Notes under the pieces: generated by a model
What the model was told of the DNA's origin: nothing
Database searches by the model: none
The model's input: only the letters and a program-made list of their open reading frames with translations
Assembly (NCBI GenBank): GCA_964017145.1
Contig: CAXHKQ010000258.1
Location: 1-15,546 of the forward strand
Length of the DNA stretch: 15,546 bases
Reading direction: 5' to 3'
Source: Agrocybe praecox
Taxonomy: Eukaryota; Basidiomycota; Agaricomycetes; Agaricales; Agrocybaceae
Program-made: the position numbers and the translations under genes
In this document: positions 1-9,460 of the stretch, one piece after another
Numbering within the stretch: position 1 is the stretch's first letter
Layout of the letters: the number at the start of each line of letters is the position of its first letter

Positions 1-805
1 CACGACCGCGTCACGTCACGTCGCCGTTCGCCGACGTCAGACGTTGCTTGTTGCCAGTGGTCAACGATCACGATGACGCTTGCTGCCAGCACTAGACTAC
101 TCATACAAGATGCGTCAATGGGGGTTCCCACCGAAATAATACATAAAGCCTACAGATACTGCGTTTTATATTTCGATGTCAACCCTTATCATATGAATGC
201 ACTAAAATCGTCTTAAAATGCACAGTCGAACGCGATTTCACGCTTTTTGTCAGTGTACATTTGTCTGTTTTGACACCACACACTTTTTTATCTCTATAGC
301 CGAGCACACCAAATTCACAATAGTTCACAATAGTTGCTGCTGCCGTCGGTCGTCGCTCGTGAAACAATTATAATTGAATTATTTGGCCATCGATCGTTAC
401 GACTTTGGAGTCCGTTCAATTTGTATGGAAAACCCGGTCGTTGTCGTTGTCGTACTCCAGTGACACCACAGCTTTTCGCCTCCGAACGTCGACGTTTGGG
501 GTGCGTTCAAATATTTGCAATTTTTATGGCAATTGAAACGGGCCGTCGTCGTGATCCCCACCGGCACCACAGCTTATGCGTTTTGCTACGGAGTACGTTC
601 ACATGCAGAATTGAGTTTTGACATTTGCAGATTGCGCCCTTTTCTCTCTCTCTTATGTCAAAACAAAGAACATATGGGAAAGTTTACGAAATTTCATCGC
701 AATTTGCATTTTGCGTTCGAGGTTTGAGGTCGTCGCGTCGTCGGTCGCCGCGTGTTTAATTACATTGCACATTTGGCTAAATTAAGTGATAAACTTAACT
801 AAAAT
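1..805 (+). promoter_or_regulatory. 5' flank and presumed leader of RecQ4
   Basis: No coding gene can be supported here. The region must hold the RecQ4 promoter and 5' untranslated region, but I find no clear TATA box. Contents: a CACGTCACGTC repeat near the left edge; a tandem 10-bp repeat TTCACAATAG at 314-333; a degenerate repeat of about 91 bp from about 401; three copies of TTTTGACA (268-275 and 616-623 on +, 656-663 on -); an Inr-like TCAGT around 250-254; and a small AT-rich inverted repeat at 782-798 just before the ATG. The frame from position 1 stays open to a stop at 214-216, but its composition does not look like a gene. Confidence 0.5.
401..610. repeat. Degenerate tandem repeat, about 91-bp period
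   Basis: Two similar blocks start at 401 and 491. Each begins GAC-TTTGG(A/G)GT(C/G)CGTTCAA, continues with a TATGG-AA segment, then a GTCGT-rich stretch, and ends with CACCACAGCTT (465-475 and 565-575). A partial third block starts near 588 with GGAGTACGTTCAC. The CGTTCA cores fall at about 413, 504 and 596. Similarity is imperfect, so the duplication is old. Read by eye. Confidence 0.5.
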
Positions 806-3800
806 ATGGACGATCCGGTGTTCAAATCCAAGTATCAAAAATACAAGTACAAGGTCAAGGTCTGGGAAAAAAGCTTCCGCCAGAAAAACGGTCGCATTCC
901 ATCCAAGGTAAGGTTTGCATCATACAAAATACGTTTGTTGTTGCTCGCTCTAGCAGTTGAAACAACATCCCCAAAAACACTTGCTAACACGCCAATTAAA
1001 CCGCCCGTTTGTACCCGCAAACGCAGCACGACATTCGCGAGGCACCGCTCAACATTCGCGAGGCCTACAAAATGTACTACAAACTCAAGTCCTCCTTCCT
1101 GGAGGACACGCTCAACGACGTGCTCGACGAGGACGGCTTCGATCTGTCCATGGACAGCAACAATTGTTCCGGCATGTCGGACATCCTGTCGCCCGCCGAC
1201 GACTGTTCGATGATGGACGTCGGCGGTGACGGTGACGCGGATCGCATGCTGCCCTCGCTGAGCGACATCACGGCCGCCACCTCGGCCGCAGCAATGGCCG
1301 CCGTTGCCAGCTACGACGCCAGCTCTCTGTCGGCACAGTCATCTGCCACATCCGCCGATCTGATGTTCTCCAACATTGACGAACTGGCGCCGCATGCGCT
1401 CACCAATCTGCGCAACATCGACGACCGGCACGTGCTGCGCGAGTTCGAAGCCGAGCCCGCCGAGGACAGCACAATCGCGGCACTGAATGCCAACGCATGG
1501 GGTCCGGATCTGAAACGTGCGGCGGCGGCCAAACAGACGAGTGCTCCGGCCAAAGCGATGGCCAAATCGCAGGAGGTCGTCCGCAAAGTCGTCACCGAGA
1601 AGCTTTTCCGAAACGCTAGCTTCTCCAAGCGCAATCCGCGCAAATCGCTGGCTCGCGGAGCCAGTGGCACCGGAGGACTGGCGCCAGGTCTGAACGGTCT
1701 CACGGACGGCGGGCGATTCCAGTCGGTGCTGCCCGATCTGGAGACGATCCTGATGGAGAAGGCGAAGAAGCAGCAGGACGCGGACGCGGCCAGCGCCAGT
1801 CAATCGGCCGATCGGCCGATGCCGACGCCGGCGATCGACGGGGCTGCAGCCACTCTGCGGACAGTTGTCGATCAGGGCTGGTTGAATCGATGTTCGGCGG
1901 CGAATGGTGTACTGAACGGCGATGGTGTTCCGGAGACGCCATTCATCGAGATGGCTGGAACATCAGTCGCGACAGCACCAGCTGCAGCACCGGTCCGCTT
2001 TGGCATGACCAATCTGAATGTGCCGCTGCCGGCTGCTCCGGCCGAACCTCAAACCACCATGCCAGCAGCAAAAGAAACCTACGCCCAGAATACCTACGCC
2101 GATGATTTGCGTGAAGGCGACGACGATGACGATGAAATCGGCGAGGTAATCGAAAACAGCGAAGACGAGTCTTCGCAAAAGGCGACGGCAAGCAGTACAC
2201 GGCATGTGCTCAAGAAGCGCAAAGTGCACGATGTGCGTCCTCCGCCAGCGCCACTGCAACCGAGAACCGATTCTGTTGAGCCAGTGATTCATCCGGACGA
2301 TACAGCAGACAGCGCAGAGCCAGCAGCTGGTAAGGCTGCTAAGACGCCAGCGCGCCGAAAAAGTTCTGCCTCTCGTAAAGCCGCCAAACCGAAGACCTCG
2401 CCGAAGCTCACGGCAACAGCTCAGCGACGCACGAAGCGAGCAGTCCGGAAAAGCAGTCAGTCTGTTCAGGCTGCCGAGGCAGCAGCAGCAGACGCAATTG
2501 AACAAGATGAGTTTGACGAGGAGAATGCTGACGATTCCGACAAGGATCCCGAATTTGATGTGACTTCCGAACTCCGGAGGGGCCGACGACCGGCGATCAA
2601 AAGCAACCACAGCGAGGCGGAGACCAGCGATCAAGGCGACAATGACGATGACGACGACGATGAAAAAGAGAATCCACGATCAGCAAAGAATGTTCCGCCG
2701 AAAAAGGCGGCACCGGTCAAGCGCAAGACCAAAGCAGTCAAGGCAGCAGCTGCCAAACTTGCTGCTGCTGAGGATGACGGTGATGCAGTCGATGAGGACG
2801 AAGGACCGCAAGACTATGTCATCGAATTCGGCACCGAGTACACGCAAAGCGTGCCGCGTGTCAACGTCGCCGAACTGCAAGCGAACACACAGGCGTTCCA
2901 AGACTACGTTTACACTGCCGTCACCGGAGGACCAGCCCCAGCGACAGCCTCCGCCACCAATGAGGCCATTCACATTCCGCTCACCAAGCGAGAACTCGAA
3001 CGCGCCAAATTCGAGGCGCGCGTCGACGCCGGCAAGGTGAACGAGAACTTTGTGCGCATCAACATCCAGAAGAAGAAATTCTCGCGCGGTCACAAGACGC
3101 ACAACTTCAGCAAGTTCAAGAAAACCGAGTGGCGCAAGAAGAAGGTCGCTAACGCGTTGGCCGGCCCCGAGATGAACATGAACGGCTGCGACGGCGGCTT
3201 CCTCGTGTGCTTCCAGTGCGGCCAGCAGGGCCACTTTGCATCCGATTGCAAGATCCAGAGCGATCGGTTGCTGCCGCTGGACGCTGATGCCGAGGTGTCC
3301 GAGTTCCCGACACTGGCCGAGGTCAATGCGATGGTGCAGGAGAAAGCACACCTGCAGGCGGCAGCGAAGCGAGGCGACGATGCGATGAGTCAAGCGGTGC
3401 AGCAAACGAACCCGAACGGCGCTGAGGAAGAGAGTGCGAATGAGAGTGGAGATAGCGATGACTATGGCGACAGCTCTGACGATGGCGGTCCCGAGAACGC
3501 GGTCGACACTCCCACTCCCACCACCGAACCCGCCTCCAAAGAAAAACTCATCACCCGCGACGCCCCCACCTTCATCGGCCACCAAATCCCCGCCGATTTC
3601 CGTCGTCTCGCCGGCTACGACTCCGCCACCGTCGCCAACAGCGAGTCCATCCAGCCGCTCTACGCGCTCAACCCGGACGGCTCAGCGCAGCCACCCACCC
3701 CGGACGTCATGGCCGCCCTCCGCCAGTTCGGCCATACCGCCTTCCGCAAGGGCCAAGACCGTGCGGTCATGCGAATCCTCTCCGGCCTGCCCACCCTCGT

Positions 3801-6134
3801 CACCCTCAGCACGGGCAGCGGCAAGTCGCTCTGCTACCAGCTGCCCGCCTACATGTTCCGCCAGCAGCGCTCGCCGTGCATCACGCTGGTCATCTCGCCG
3901 CTGGTGTCGCTGATGGAGGACCAGGTGCACGATGTGCCCGCCTTCCTCAACGCCCAGTGCCTGCACACCGGCCAATCGAAGACGGTGCGCGAGCGCATCA
4001 TGGCCGAGATCCGGGCCGGCACCGTCGACGTGCTGCTCGTCTCGCCGGAGGCGGTCGTCGCCGGCGAGCGCGCCACTGGCTTCGGATCGTTGCTGCGCGA
4101 ACTGCCTCCGATTGCGTTCGCTTGCATCGACGAGGCGCATTGCATGTCTCAGTGGTCGCACAACTTTCGGCCCAGTTACCTGATGATCTGCCGCGTGCTG
4201 CAGGAGAAGCTGAAGGTGCGCACGGTGCTCGGCCTGACGGCGACGGCGACGCGGCCGACGCGTGAGTCGATCGTCCGGCATCTGGCGATTCCGGACGGTG
4301 TGCGCGGAGTGATTAGCGATGTGCCGCTGCCCAGCAATTTGCTGCTGACCGTGTCGCGGGATGAGAATCGGGATCAGGCGCTGGTGCGACTGCTGCGGTC
4401 GGAGCGCTTTGCGGCGTTCCGGTCGATTATCGTGTACTGCACGCGGCGTGATGAGTGCGAGCGCGTGGCCGGCTTGATTCGCATGTGCTTCCAGGAGGAG
4501 GAGAAGCAGTTGCGGGAGGAGGCGGCCGCCGAGGCGCTGGCGGCGAATCGGAAGCGGAAGCGGCAGAAGAGTCTGGTGGAGGCGTACCATGCTGGATTGG
4601 GGGCGTCGCGACGGCGACGGATACAGAACGAGTTTATGCGCAGTGATCTGAAGATTGTGGTGGCGACGATTGCGTTCGGGATGGGTATCAATAAGGCGGA
4701 CATCCGGGCGGTGGTGCATTTCAATATGCCGATGACGTACGAGAACTACACGCAAGAGGTGGGCAGGGCGGGACGTGATGGACAGCCGTCCCATTGTCAT
4801 TTGTTTCTGGATGCACAGCGGAGGGATTTGGTGGAGTTGCGGCGACATGTGTACGCTAATTCGATCGATCGGCATGTGATCCGGCGGCTGCTGCAGAAGG
4901 TGTTTGTGCCGTGCGCGTGCAAGCATAATCTGGTGTACAAGGAGTACCAGGCGGAGGTGGAGGCGGTGCAGGATATGTGCTGGGATGAGGCGATGGAGGG
5001 TGACGGAGGAACGGAGGAGGGCAAGTCGGATGGGGCCAGGGCTGCGGCTGTGCCGGCGCCGCCGCAGCGGCGCAAATGTCCCGGCCACGAGGCCGCCTTC
5101 TCCGTGGAGCAAACCGTTCAGGCACTCGACATTCCCGAGGAGAACATCGCCACTTTGCTGTGCTATCTGGAGCTGCACGAGCAGCGATTGATCCAGGTGC
5201 TGAGCAAGGCCTACTGCTCGTGCAAGGTGATGTCGTACGGGGGGCCGGGAGTGCTGAGAACGGCTGCTCGGACATGTGCACCTCTGGCGATGGCCATTGC
5301 GCTGGACTTGAAGCGTGGCGTTTCGCACCAGACGTCGACACTGATCGAGTTCAACGTGATTGATGTGGCGGCTGCGATTGGCTGGGACAGTGGCATCGTC
5401 AAGCATCAGCTGAAGAATATGGAGTGGACGAGTGGTGAGTTGGGCTGGAGTGGTTTAAATGTTTGAACTTTGATAACAAATCTCATTCCATCCAGTCAAC
5501 GGCCAGCCGAAGCGCTCCGCCATCTCGGTACAGTTCAGCGATCTGGGCTTTCGCGTCCGCAGTCCGGGCGACCTCGGCGACGGCGAGCTGGACCACACGC
5601 TCGATCTGCTGTACGAGCGCGTCTCCGGCCAGGAGCGCATGCAACTGCTGCAGCTGCAGAACGTGTTCAACGGCCTGTCCGGCGTGGCCTTCGTGAATTG
5701 TGTGCAGGCGCTCAACAAACCCGAAGAGGCGGAGGCCCAGTCAGAGAAGCTGAAGGTTCATGTGCGTGACTATTTCCAGCGCCAAGGCGTCGACGAGAGC
5801 ATCGAGATAACGGACGAGCAAGATGTAAGTAGTGGCTGGCGTCTTTTTATAAAGTTGAAAACATCCTCTAAACAATCGCCCGTTGCTGTTCTCGCAGACG
5901 AAGGCCGTGTCCGACGAGCAGTTGATCTGCGATGTGCGCACAATGATCGACCGATATCCGGACAACCAGTTTACCGGACGCACGCTGGCGCGCATCTTCC
6001 ACGGCGTGCCGTCGCCCGTCTATCCGGCGCAGATCTGGTTCCGCTGCAATTTCTGGCGAGTGCACACGCATGTCGATTTCAATCGGATCGTGCGACTGGC
6101 CAACGCGGAGATCGTCAAACGTCGCATACGTTAG
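806..6134 (+). CDS. RecQ4: RecQ4 (RECQL4-type) DNA helicase, four exons, complete
   Basis: Nuclear 3'-5' DNA helicase whose Sld2-like N terminus acts in replication initiation and whose helicase acts in repair (family knowledge). My exon model is 806-907, 1027-5434, 5496-5824 and 5898-6134, with GTAAGG, GTGAGT and GTAAGT donors and introns of 119, 61 and 73 bp; it gives 1,691 residues in frame. Seen directly: Sld2-like start across exons 1-2 (VKVWE, NGRIPSK, DIREAP, IREAYKMYYKLK); GWLNRC near residue 318; a basic block followed by a CCHC knuckle (C762, C765, H770, C775); motif 0 (FRKGQD, Q944); Walker A TGSGKS with K967; DEAH at 1069-1072; TATAT motif III; motif VI QEVGRAGR at 1277-1284; then CACKHN and CPGHE, followed by VQALDIPEENIATLLCYLEL, which is diagnostic of RECQL4. 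The linker between the Sld2-like part and the knuckle is long, acidic and Ala-rich, making the protein longer than human RECQL4 (1,208 residues). The ATG at 806 has A at -3 and begins the conserved Sld2-like block. Confidence 0.95.
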
Positions 6135-6241
6135 AAGGGAGTTGGGGAATTGTATGAAATCATGGGCTAGTCCTCTGCATATGTTTTAGTTAAGTCCAGA
6201 TAAAGATTGTGTTCGTTGTATGTGTATGTACAGATAGTTTA

Positions 6242-6247
6242 AATACA
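6242..6247 (+). terminator. Variant polyadenylation signal AATACA, RecQ4
   Basis: AATACA lies 108 bases after the RecQ4 stop and is followed by a T-rich stretch. It is a weaker variant signal; a GATAAA variant also occurs near 6199. Either would give a short 3' UTR. Confidence 0.35.
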
Positions 6248-6299
6248 GTTATTTTACAAGTTGAACAATTGATTGGCGTTTTAAGTTCATACCACAATT

Positions 6300-6305
6300 T
6301 TTATT
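6300..6305 (-). terminator. Polyadenylation signal AATAAA, Atg18a
   Basis: TTTATT on the + strand reads AATAAA on the - strand, about 420 bases after the Atg18a stop. It is the first canonical signal I see in that direction. Confidence 0.6.
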
Positions 6306-6375
6306 ACAAAATATTTGTGTATACAGTTATAGATTATCATAGACGAGTACACACGAGATGAATAGATAGGGACAT

Positions 6376-6424
6376 GTGTCACATGTGTGTGTTTGAGTGT
6401 GTGCATGAGTAAATGTGTGTGGGT
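6376..6424. repeat. Imperfect TG-rich tract
   Basis: Interrupted TG/TGTG stretch with two ACATGTG copies, inside the presumed Atg18a 3' UTR. Confidence 0.7.
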
Positions 6425-6490
6425 GTCGTCTGAATTTGTATATGCATAACAAAAATGATCGTTTCGTCACAAAATATATAGTATCAACCT

Positions 6491-6496
6491 AATAAA
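6491..6496 (+). terminator. Canonical AATAAA, alternative distal RecQ4 end
   Basis: Consensus AATAAA about 357 bases after the RecQ4 stop. If used, the RecQ4 transcript would overlap the antisense 3' UTR of Atg18a. Confidence 0.4.
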
Positions 6497-6727
6497 ACCA
6501 TTCGGAGAAAATTATAAACATAACTTTAAAACGTATGTTGTTTGCGTATGGTCCTAGGGTGTAGTGCAGTCTGTATTATGTGGCGGTTTTATCCAGTTGA
6601 TTATGATTGATCGTGTATGGGGTGGACGATGTGTGTTCGTGTTCGTCTGTGTTCGTGAGTGCGTTGGCGTTACCATATTGCGTTGGTGTGCTGCACCGCG
6701 CATGCTCGAACAAATCGGTAGACTCGC

Positions 6728-8710
6728 TTACATGCCATGATAGTCCTCGTCAACATCGGACACGCTTCCGCTGGCGAACGAGTGACGATCACCGGACACA
6801 ATCGAATGCCCGCCATCTCCATCGCCACCGCCGCTGCCGCCGGCCATCGACGGAATCGCCACCGGCAACGATTCTACACAGCATCGCGAGCAACAACCAC
6901 ACACACACACACACAAACAGAAATGCTTGTTAACACACGTGCTTGTCAACTCGAGTGGCGTGGCCTCACTGGGCCATCCGGCCACTCTCAATAGCGGCGC
7001 CGCGAATACCACATACCATTCGACAGGTCGGCCGGCTGCACGTCCATCGAGGAGGCATGCAGAACGGCCTCCTCGATCGAGGAGAACTTCTGCGCCGTCT
7101 CCACCGACTGGTGGACGTTGCGCAGATCATGGCGGATGATCAGGCGGCAGTCGCCTCCCTCGGCGGACACCTGGTACACGTAGAGATAGCCCTCCTGCGA
7201 AGCTACCATCAGTCTGTGTCGGGTGGAGGAAACGCAAGCAATCGAGTCAATATGGAATTGTAGACGCAAGCAGGTTGGACAAATCGGATGCTCACTTCAA
7301 TGATCGCTGAATGGTGGTTATGCAGCAGGTGTGACGCAGCCCAATCACGGGCAGAGCGGCCAGCGCAAAAGCTCGACCCTGCGTGAAGACGTCGGTGACC
7401 TGAGCTGGCAGCGCCAGCGGCAAGTAGCTGGTCACGGTTTTGGTGAAGTACCTGCGGACATTCAATATATAGACACTTTTAGACCAAACATCGATTGGAT
7501 TTGAAAACAAATCAGTCTTCGTTCTATTCAAAGATGAAGATTTCCTTGTACTTTGACAATAGTTTGTGATTTTCTAATAAGTCTGGACATATTATTATTA
7601 TATTAAAAACATATGCTCCACTGGTCATCTGATTCAATTCACTCACCCCATCCAATCATCCTTCGCCGACGCTCCGCTGGCCTCACCGGCCGCCGCACCA
7701 CCACCAGCACCCGCCTGTCCGCCACCCGTCCCGTTAACTCCCAACGCCGAAGCATCGCTACCATCCAACGGCTCCAACTTGAAAATGTGAACCGTCTCCG
7801 TGTTCGAGCTGCAGCACAGGTACTTCGAGCACGTGCTGAACGACAGCGACGCAATCGACACGCAGCGCTTCATGCCGCGCCGGAACTCGAACAGCTTGGC
7901 GCCATCGTTCACATTGAACACCCGAATGACGGTGCCCTTCTCGCTGGCCGTCGCCAGCTCCGTGCCGGCCGGATTGAAGGCCATTGCCGCCAGCGGCGAC
8001 TCGTGCGCCGGAATCATCGTCTTCGCGTGCAAATTGACCGCATCGAAGATCTGCACCTCGCCGGTGCGCGCACTCCCCGGATACGCCAGATAGCAGTGCT
8101 CCGAGTCGGCGGCCAGCGCGCACAGCCCGGAGCCGTTCGGTGGCGTATCGCGGATGGTATGCACCACCTTCATGTCGCGTATGTTGTGGATGTAGAGGCT
8201 CTCCTCCAGGCAGACGACGAGGCGGGCGCGATTCAGGCGCACCGCCAGAATCGTGTTCGAGTACGAGTAGTTGCAGATCTCGGTGCCCTTCTTGAAGTGG
8301 CACACCTTCAGCTTGCGTGCCGCACTCAGCGACACGATGGCCACCAGCGAGCTGCTGAACAGGCGCTCGATGATGCTGATGTCATCGCCCAGCGAGCTGT
8401 GGATCTCGTCCACCTGCGTGTCGACGCTGGCCAGCGAGAAGAGATTGTAGCCGCGTCGCGAGCCAACGGCCAGAGACCTACGCGATTTACGCACGCGCGA
8501 GACAGAGACGGAGGGATGAAGAAATGCCGAAAAGCGATTGCGTTGAGAAAGGCGTAATCACAGCAGCGGCCAGCCGCCGGGGCCGTGCGGGCAAAGTGAT
8601 AATGCGCGGCGGTAGCCAATTGATTTGGCGAGTGAAACGTACGTGCAATCTTGGTTGAAGTTGACAAAATAATTGTTCGTATCGAACTCGGTGCGTCCCA
8701 TTTGGCTCAT
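6728..8710 (-). CDS. Atg18a: PROPPIN autophagy protein, WIPI2/Atg18a type, five exons, complete
   Basis: Seven-bladed beta-propeller that binds PI3P and PI(3,5)P2 on forming autophagosomes and, in WIPI2, recruits Atg16 (family knowledge). Exons in transcript order: 8710-8643, 8477-7647, 7451-7296, 7213-7017 and 6873-6728. Donors are GTACGT, GTGAGT, GTGAGC and GTATGT; every acceptor ends in AG and frame is kept, giving 465 residues (human WIPI2 is 454). Seen: NFNQDCTSLAVGS at the N terminus, [13 protein letters not shown] [31 protein letters not shown]-like [25 protein letters not shown], and the phosphoinositide motif FRRG at residues 221-224. Arg108 in LNRAR lines up with the WIPI2 arginine used for ATG16L1 binding. 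The blade 6 loop ([21 protein letters not shown]) follows a Gly/Ala-rich insertion. The start ATG has A at -3 and the first exon encodes the conserved FNQD strand. The last exon, giving an acidic Ser-rich tail ending DEDYHGM, is the least certain part. The paralogue could be Atg18b rather than Atg18a. Confidence 0.93.
6898..6914. repeat. (CA)n microsatellite in Atg18a intron 4
   Basis: About eight perfect CA units inside the intron 6874-7016. On the transcribed strand it reads as TG repeats about 25 bases before the acceptor, replacing a normal pyrimidine tract with a GT-rich one. Confidence 0.85.
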
Positions 8711-8785
8711 CCTGTTGCCGGGTGGTTGCGTCGAGTGCTGGGCGCGATTGCTGGATGCTGCTGGATGCTAATATGATATGACGAA

Positions 8786-8797
8786 TAATATATATTA
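8786..8797 (-). promoter_or_regulatory. TATA-like palindrome upstream of Atg18a
   Basis: TAATATATATTA lies about 80 bases upstream of the Atg18a start codon, a plausible distance for a TATA-type element with a leader of roughly 40-50 nt. No clear initiator was seen downstream, and AT-rich palindromes arise readily by chance. Confidence 0.25.
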
Positions 8798-8980
8798 TGT
8801 GTATGATGTGTAGATAAAGCGACGGTCAATAACACACGCTCAAGACGCGTGCTTGTTTGTATCTCTTGTAATGCGATGCGAGACACAACAACACGCACGA
8901 CGTAGTTTGAGGTCCGTACTTCGCAGTGTGTGACTGTGAACGTTGTAAATATACACGTGTGAGGTTGAGGTGTGTATTCG

Positions 8981-9004
8981 CCAGTGCGTGCGTGTGTGTG
9001 TATG
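8981..9004. repeat. TG-rich simple repeat
   Basis: GTGCGTGCGTGTGTGTGTATG-type tract in the divergent intergenic region. Confidence 0.7.
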
Positions 9005-9389
9005 TAGTGCGTGGAGTGTGGTCAGCAGTCAGCAGACTGGCGGATGCTGGGTTTGGAAAAATGTTGATGATGTTCAGGTGTGTGGACTCTGTGCGTGTAT
9101 GCGTGTATATATTCTCTTGGACCTATGGTGTTATGAAACTGCTGGCACAGGTCAAAATAACTTTTAGCTGCGCGCTCAGAAAACCAGCAGTGCAGCCTTC
9201 CTACACAGAAAAGCACAACGCAGTTTACAACTTACGTGAGTGATTGTGTGCGCGCCCGTGTGAGCGGAACAACAACACCGTCAAGTTGTAATTCGACGGA
9301 TTTAATGCCTTTTCTGGATTCTAGAGTCTGCGATTGTTCACTATATTATATCTTCAAGGTTTATGGAAAAGAAATACACTTGTTTCACA

Positions 9390-9460
9390 ACGACGCGAGA
9401 CGAAATAAGCGATGAAAGACGACGAACGACGACGACGACGCTAGACGACGAATGCGACGC
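9390..9460. repeat. CGA-rich imperfect triplet repeat
   Basis: Clusters of CGA/ACG triplets, the longest GACGAACGACGACGACGACG around 9421-9440. TCG-type triplets also occur in the RecQ4 5' flank. Confidence 0.7.

Larger units (their letters stand above)
6135..6727. other. Convergent 3' untranslated regions of RecQ4 and Atg18a
   Basis: Between the RecQ4 stop and the Atg18a stop there are 593 bp of AT-rich, TG-rich sequence without a credible gene. Candidate polyadenylation signals lie on both strands, and depending on which RecQ4 signal is used the two transcripts end close together or overlap by about 200 nt. A TG-rich tract (6376-6424) lies in the Atg18a 3' UTR. Confidence 0.7.

Noticed and set aside
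1..216. Frame open from the left edge to a stop at 214-216, possibly the last exon of an upstream + strand gene
   Set aside because: No recognisable protein motif, no acceptor identifiable within the window and no convincing polyadenylation signal after it. Left as unassigned flank.
385..400. ATCGAT near the RecQ4 5' region considered as a DREF replication-gene element
   Set aside because: The full TATCGATA core is not present, so the match is no better than chance.
1009..1026. TTG-initiated extension of the long RecQ4 exon
   Set aside because: The bases up to 1026 read as intron end (ACGCAG acceptor). Joining 907 to 1027 restores the conserved Sld2-like sequence, so initiation is at 806.
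2680..3585. 301-codon - strand frame, plus shorter ones at 1311-2634
   Set aside because: Also antisense shadows of the RecQ4 linker exon, with no recognisable domain.
3682..5406. 574-codon open frame on the - strand opposite the RecQ4 helicase
   Set aside because: It lies antisense to a domain with every RecQ motif. Its composition (Arg, His, Leu, Gln) is what GC-rich third positions produce on the opposite strand, and I see no motif in it.
8926..9243. 105-codon + strand frame in the divergent intergenic region
   Set aside because: It begins at a non-ATG codon and encodes Val/Cys/Arg runs from TG repeats; no motif.
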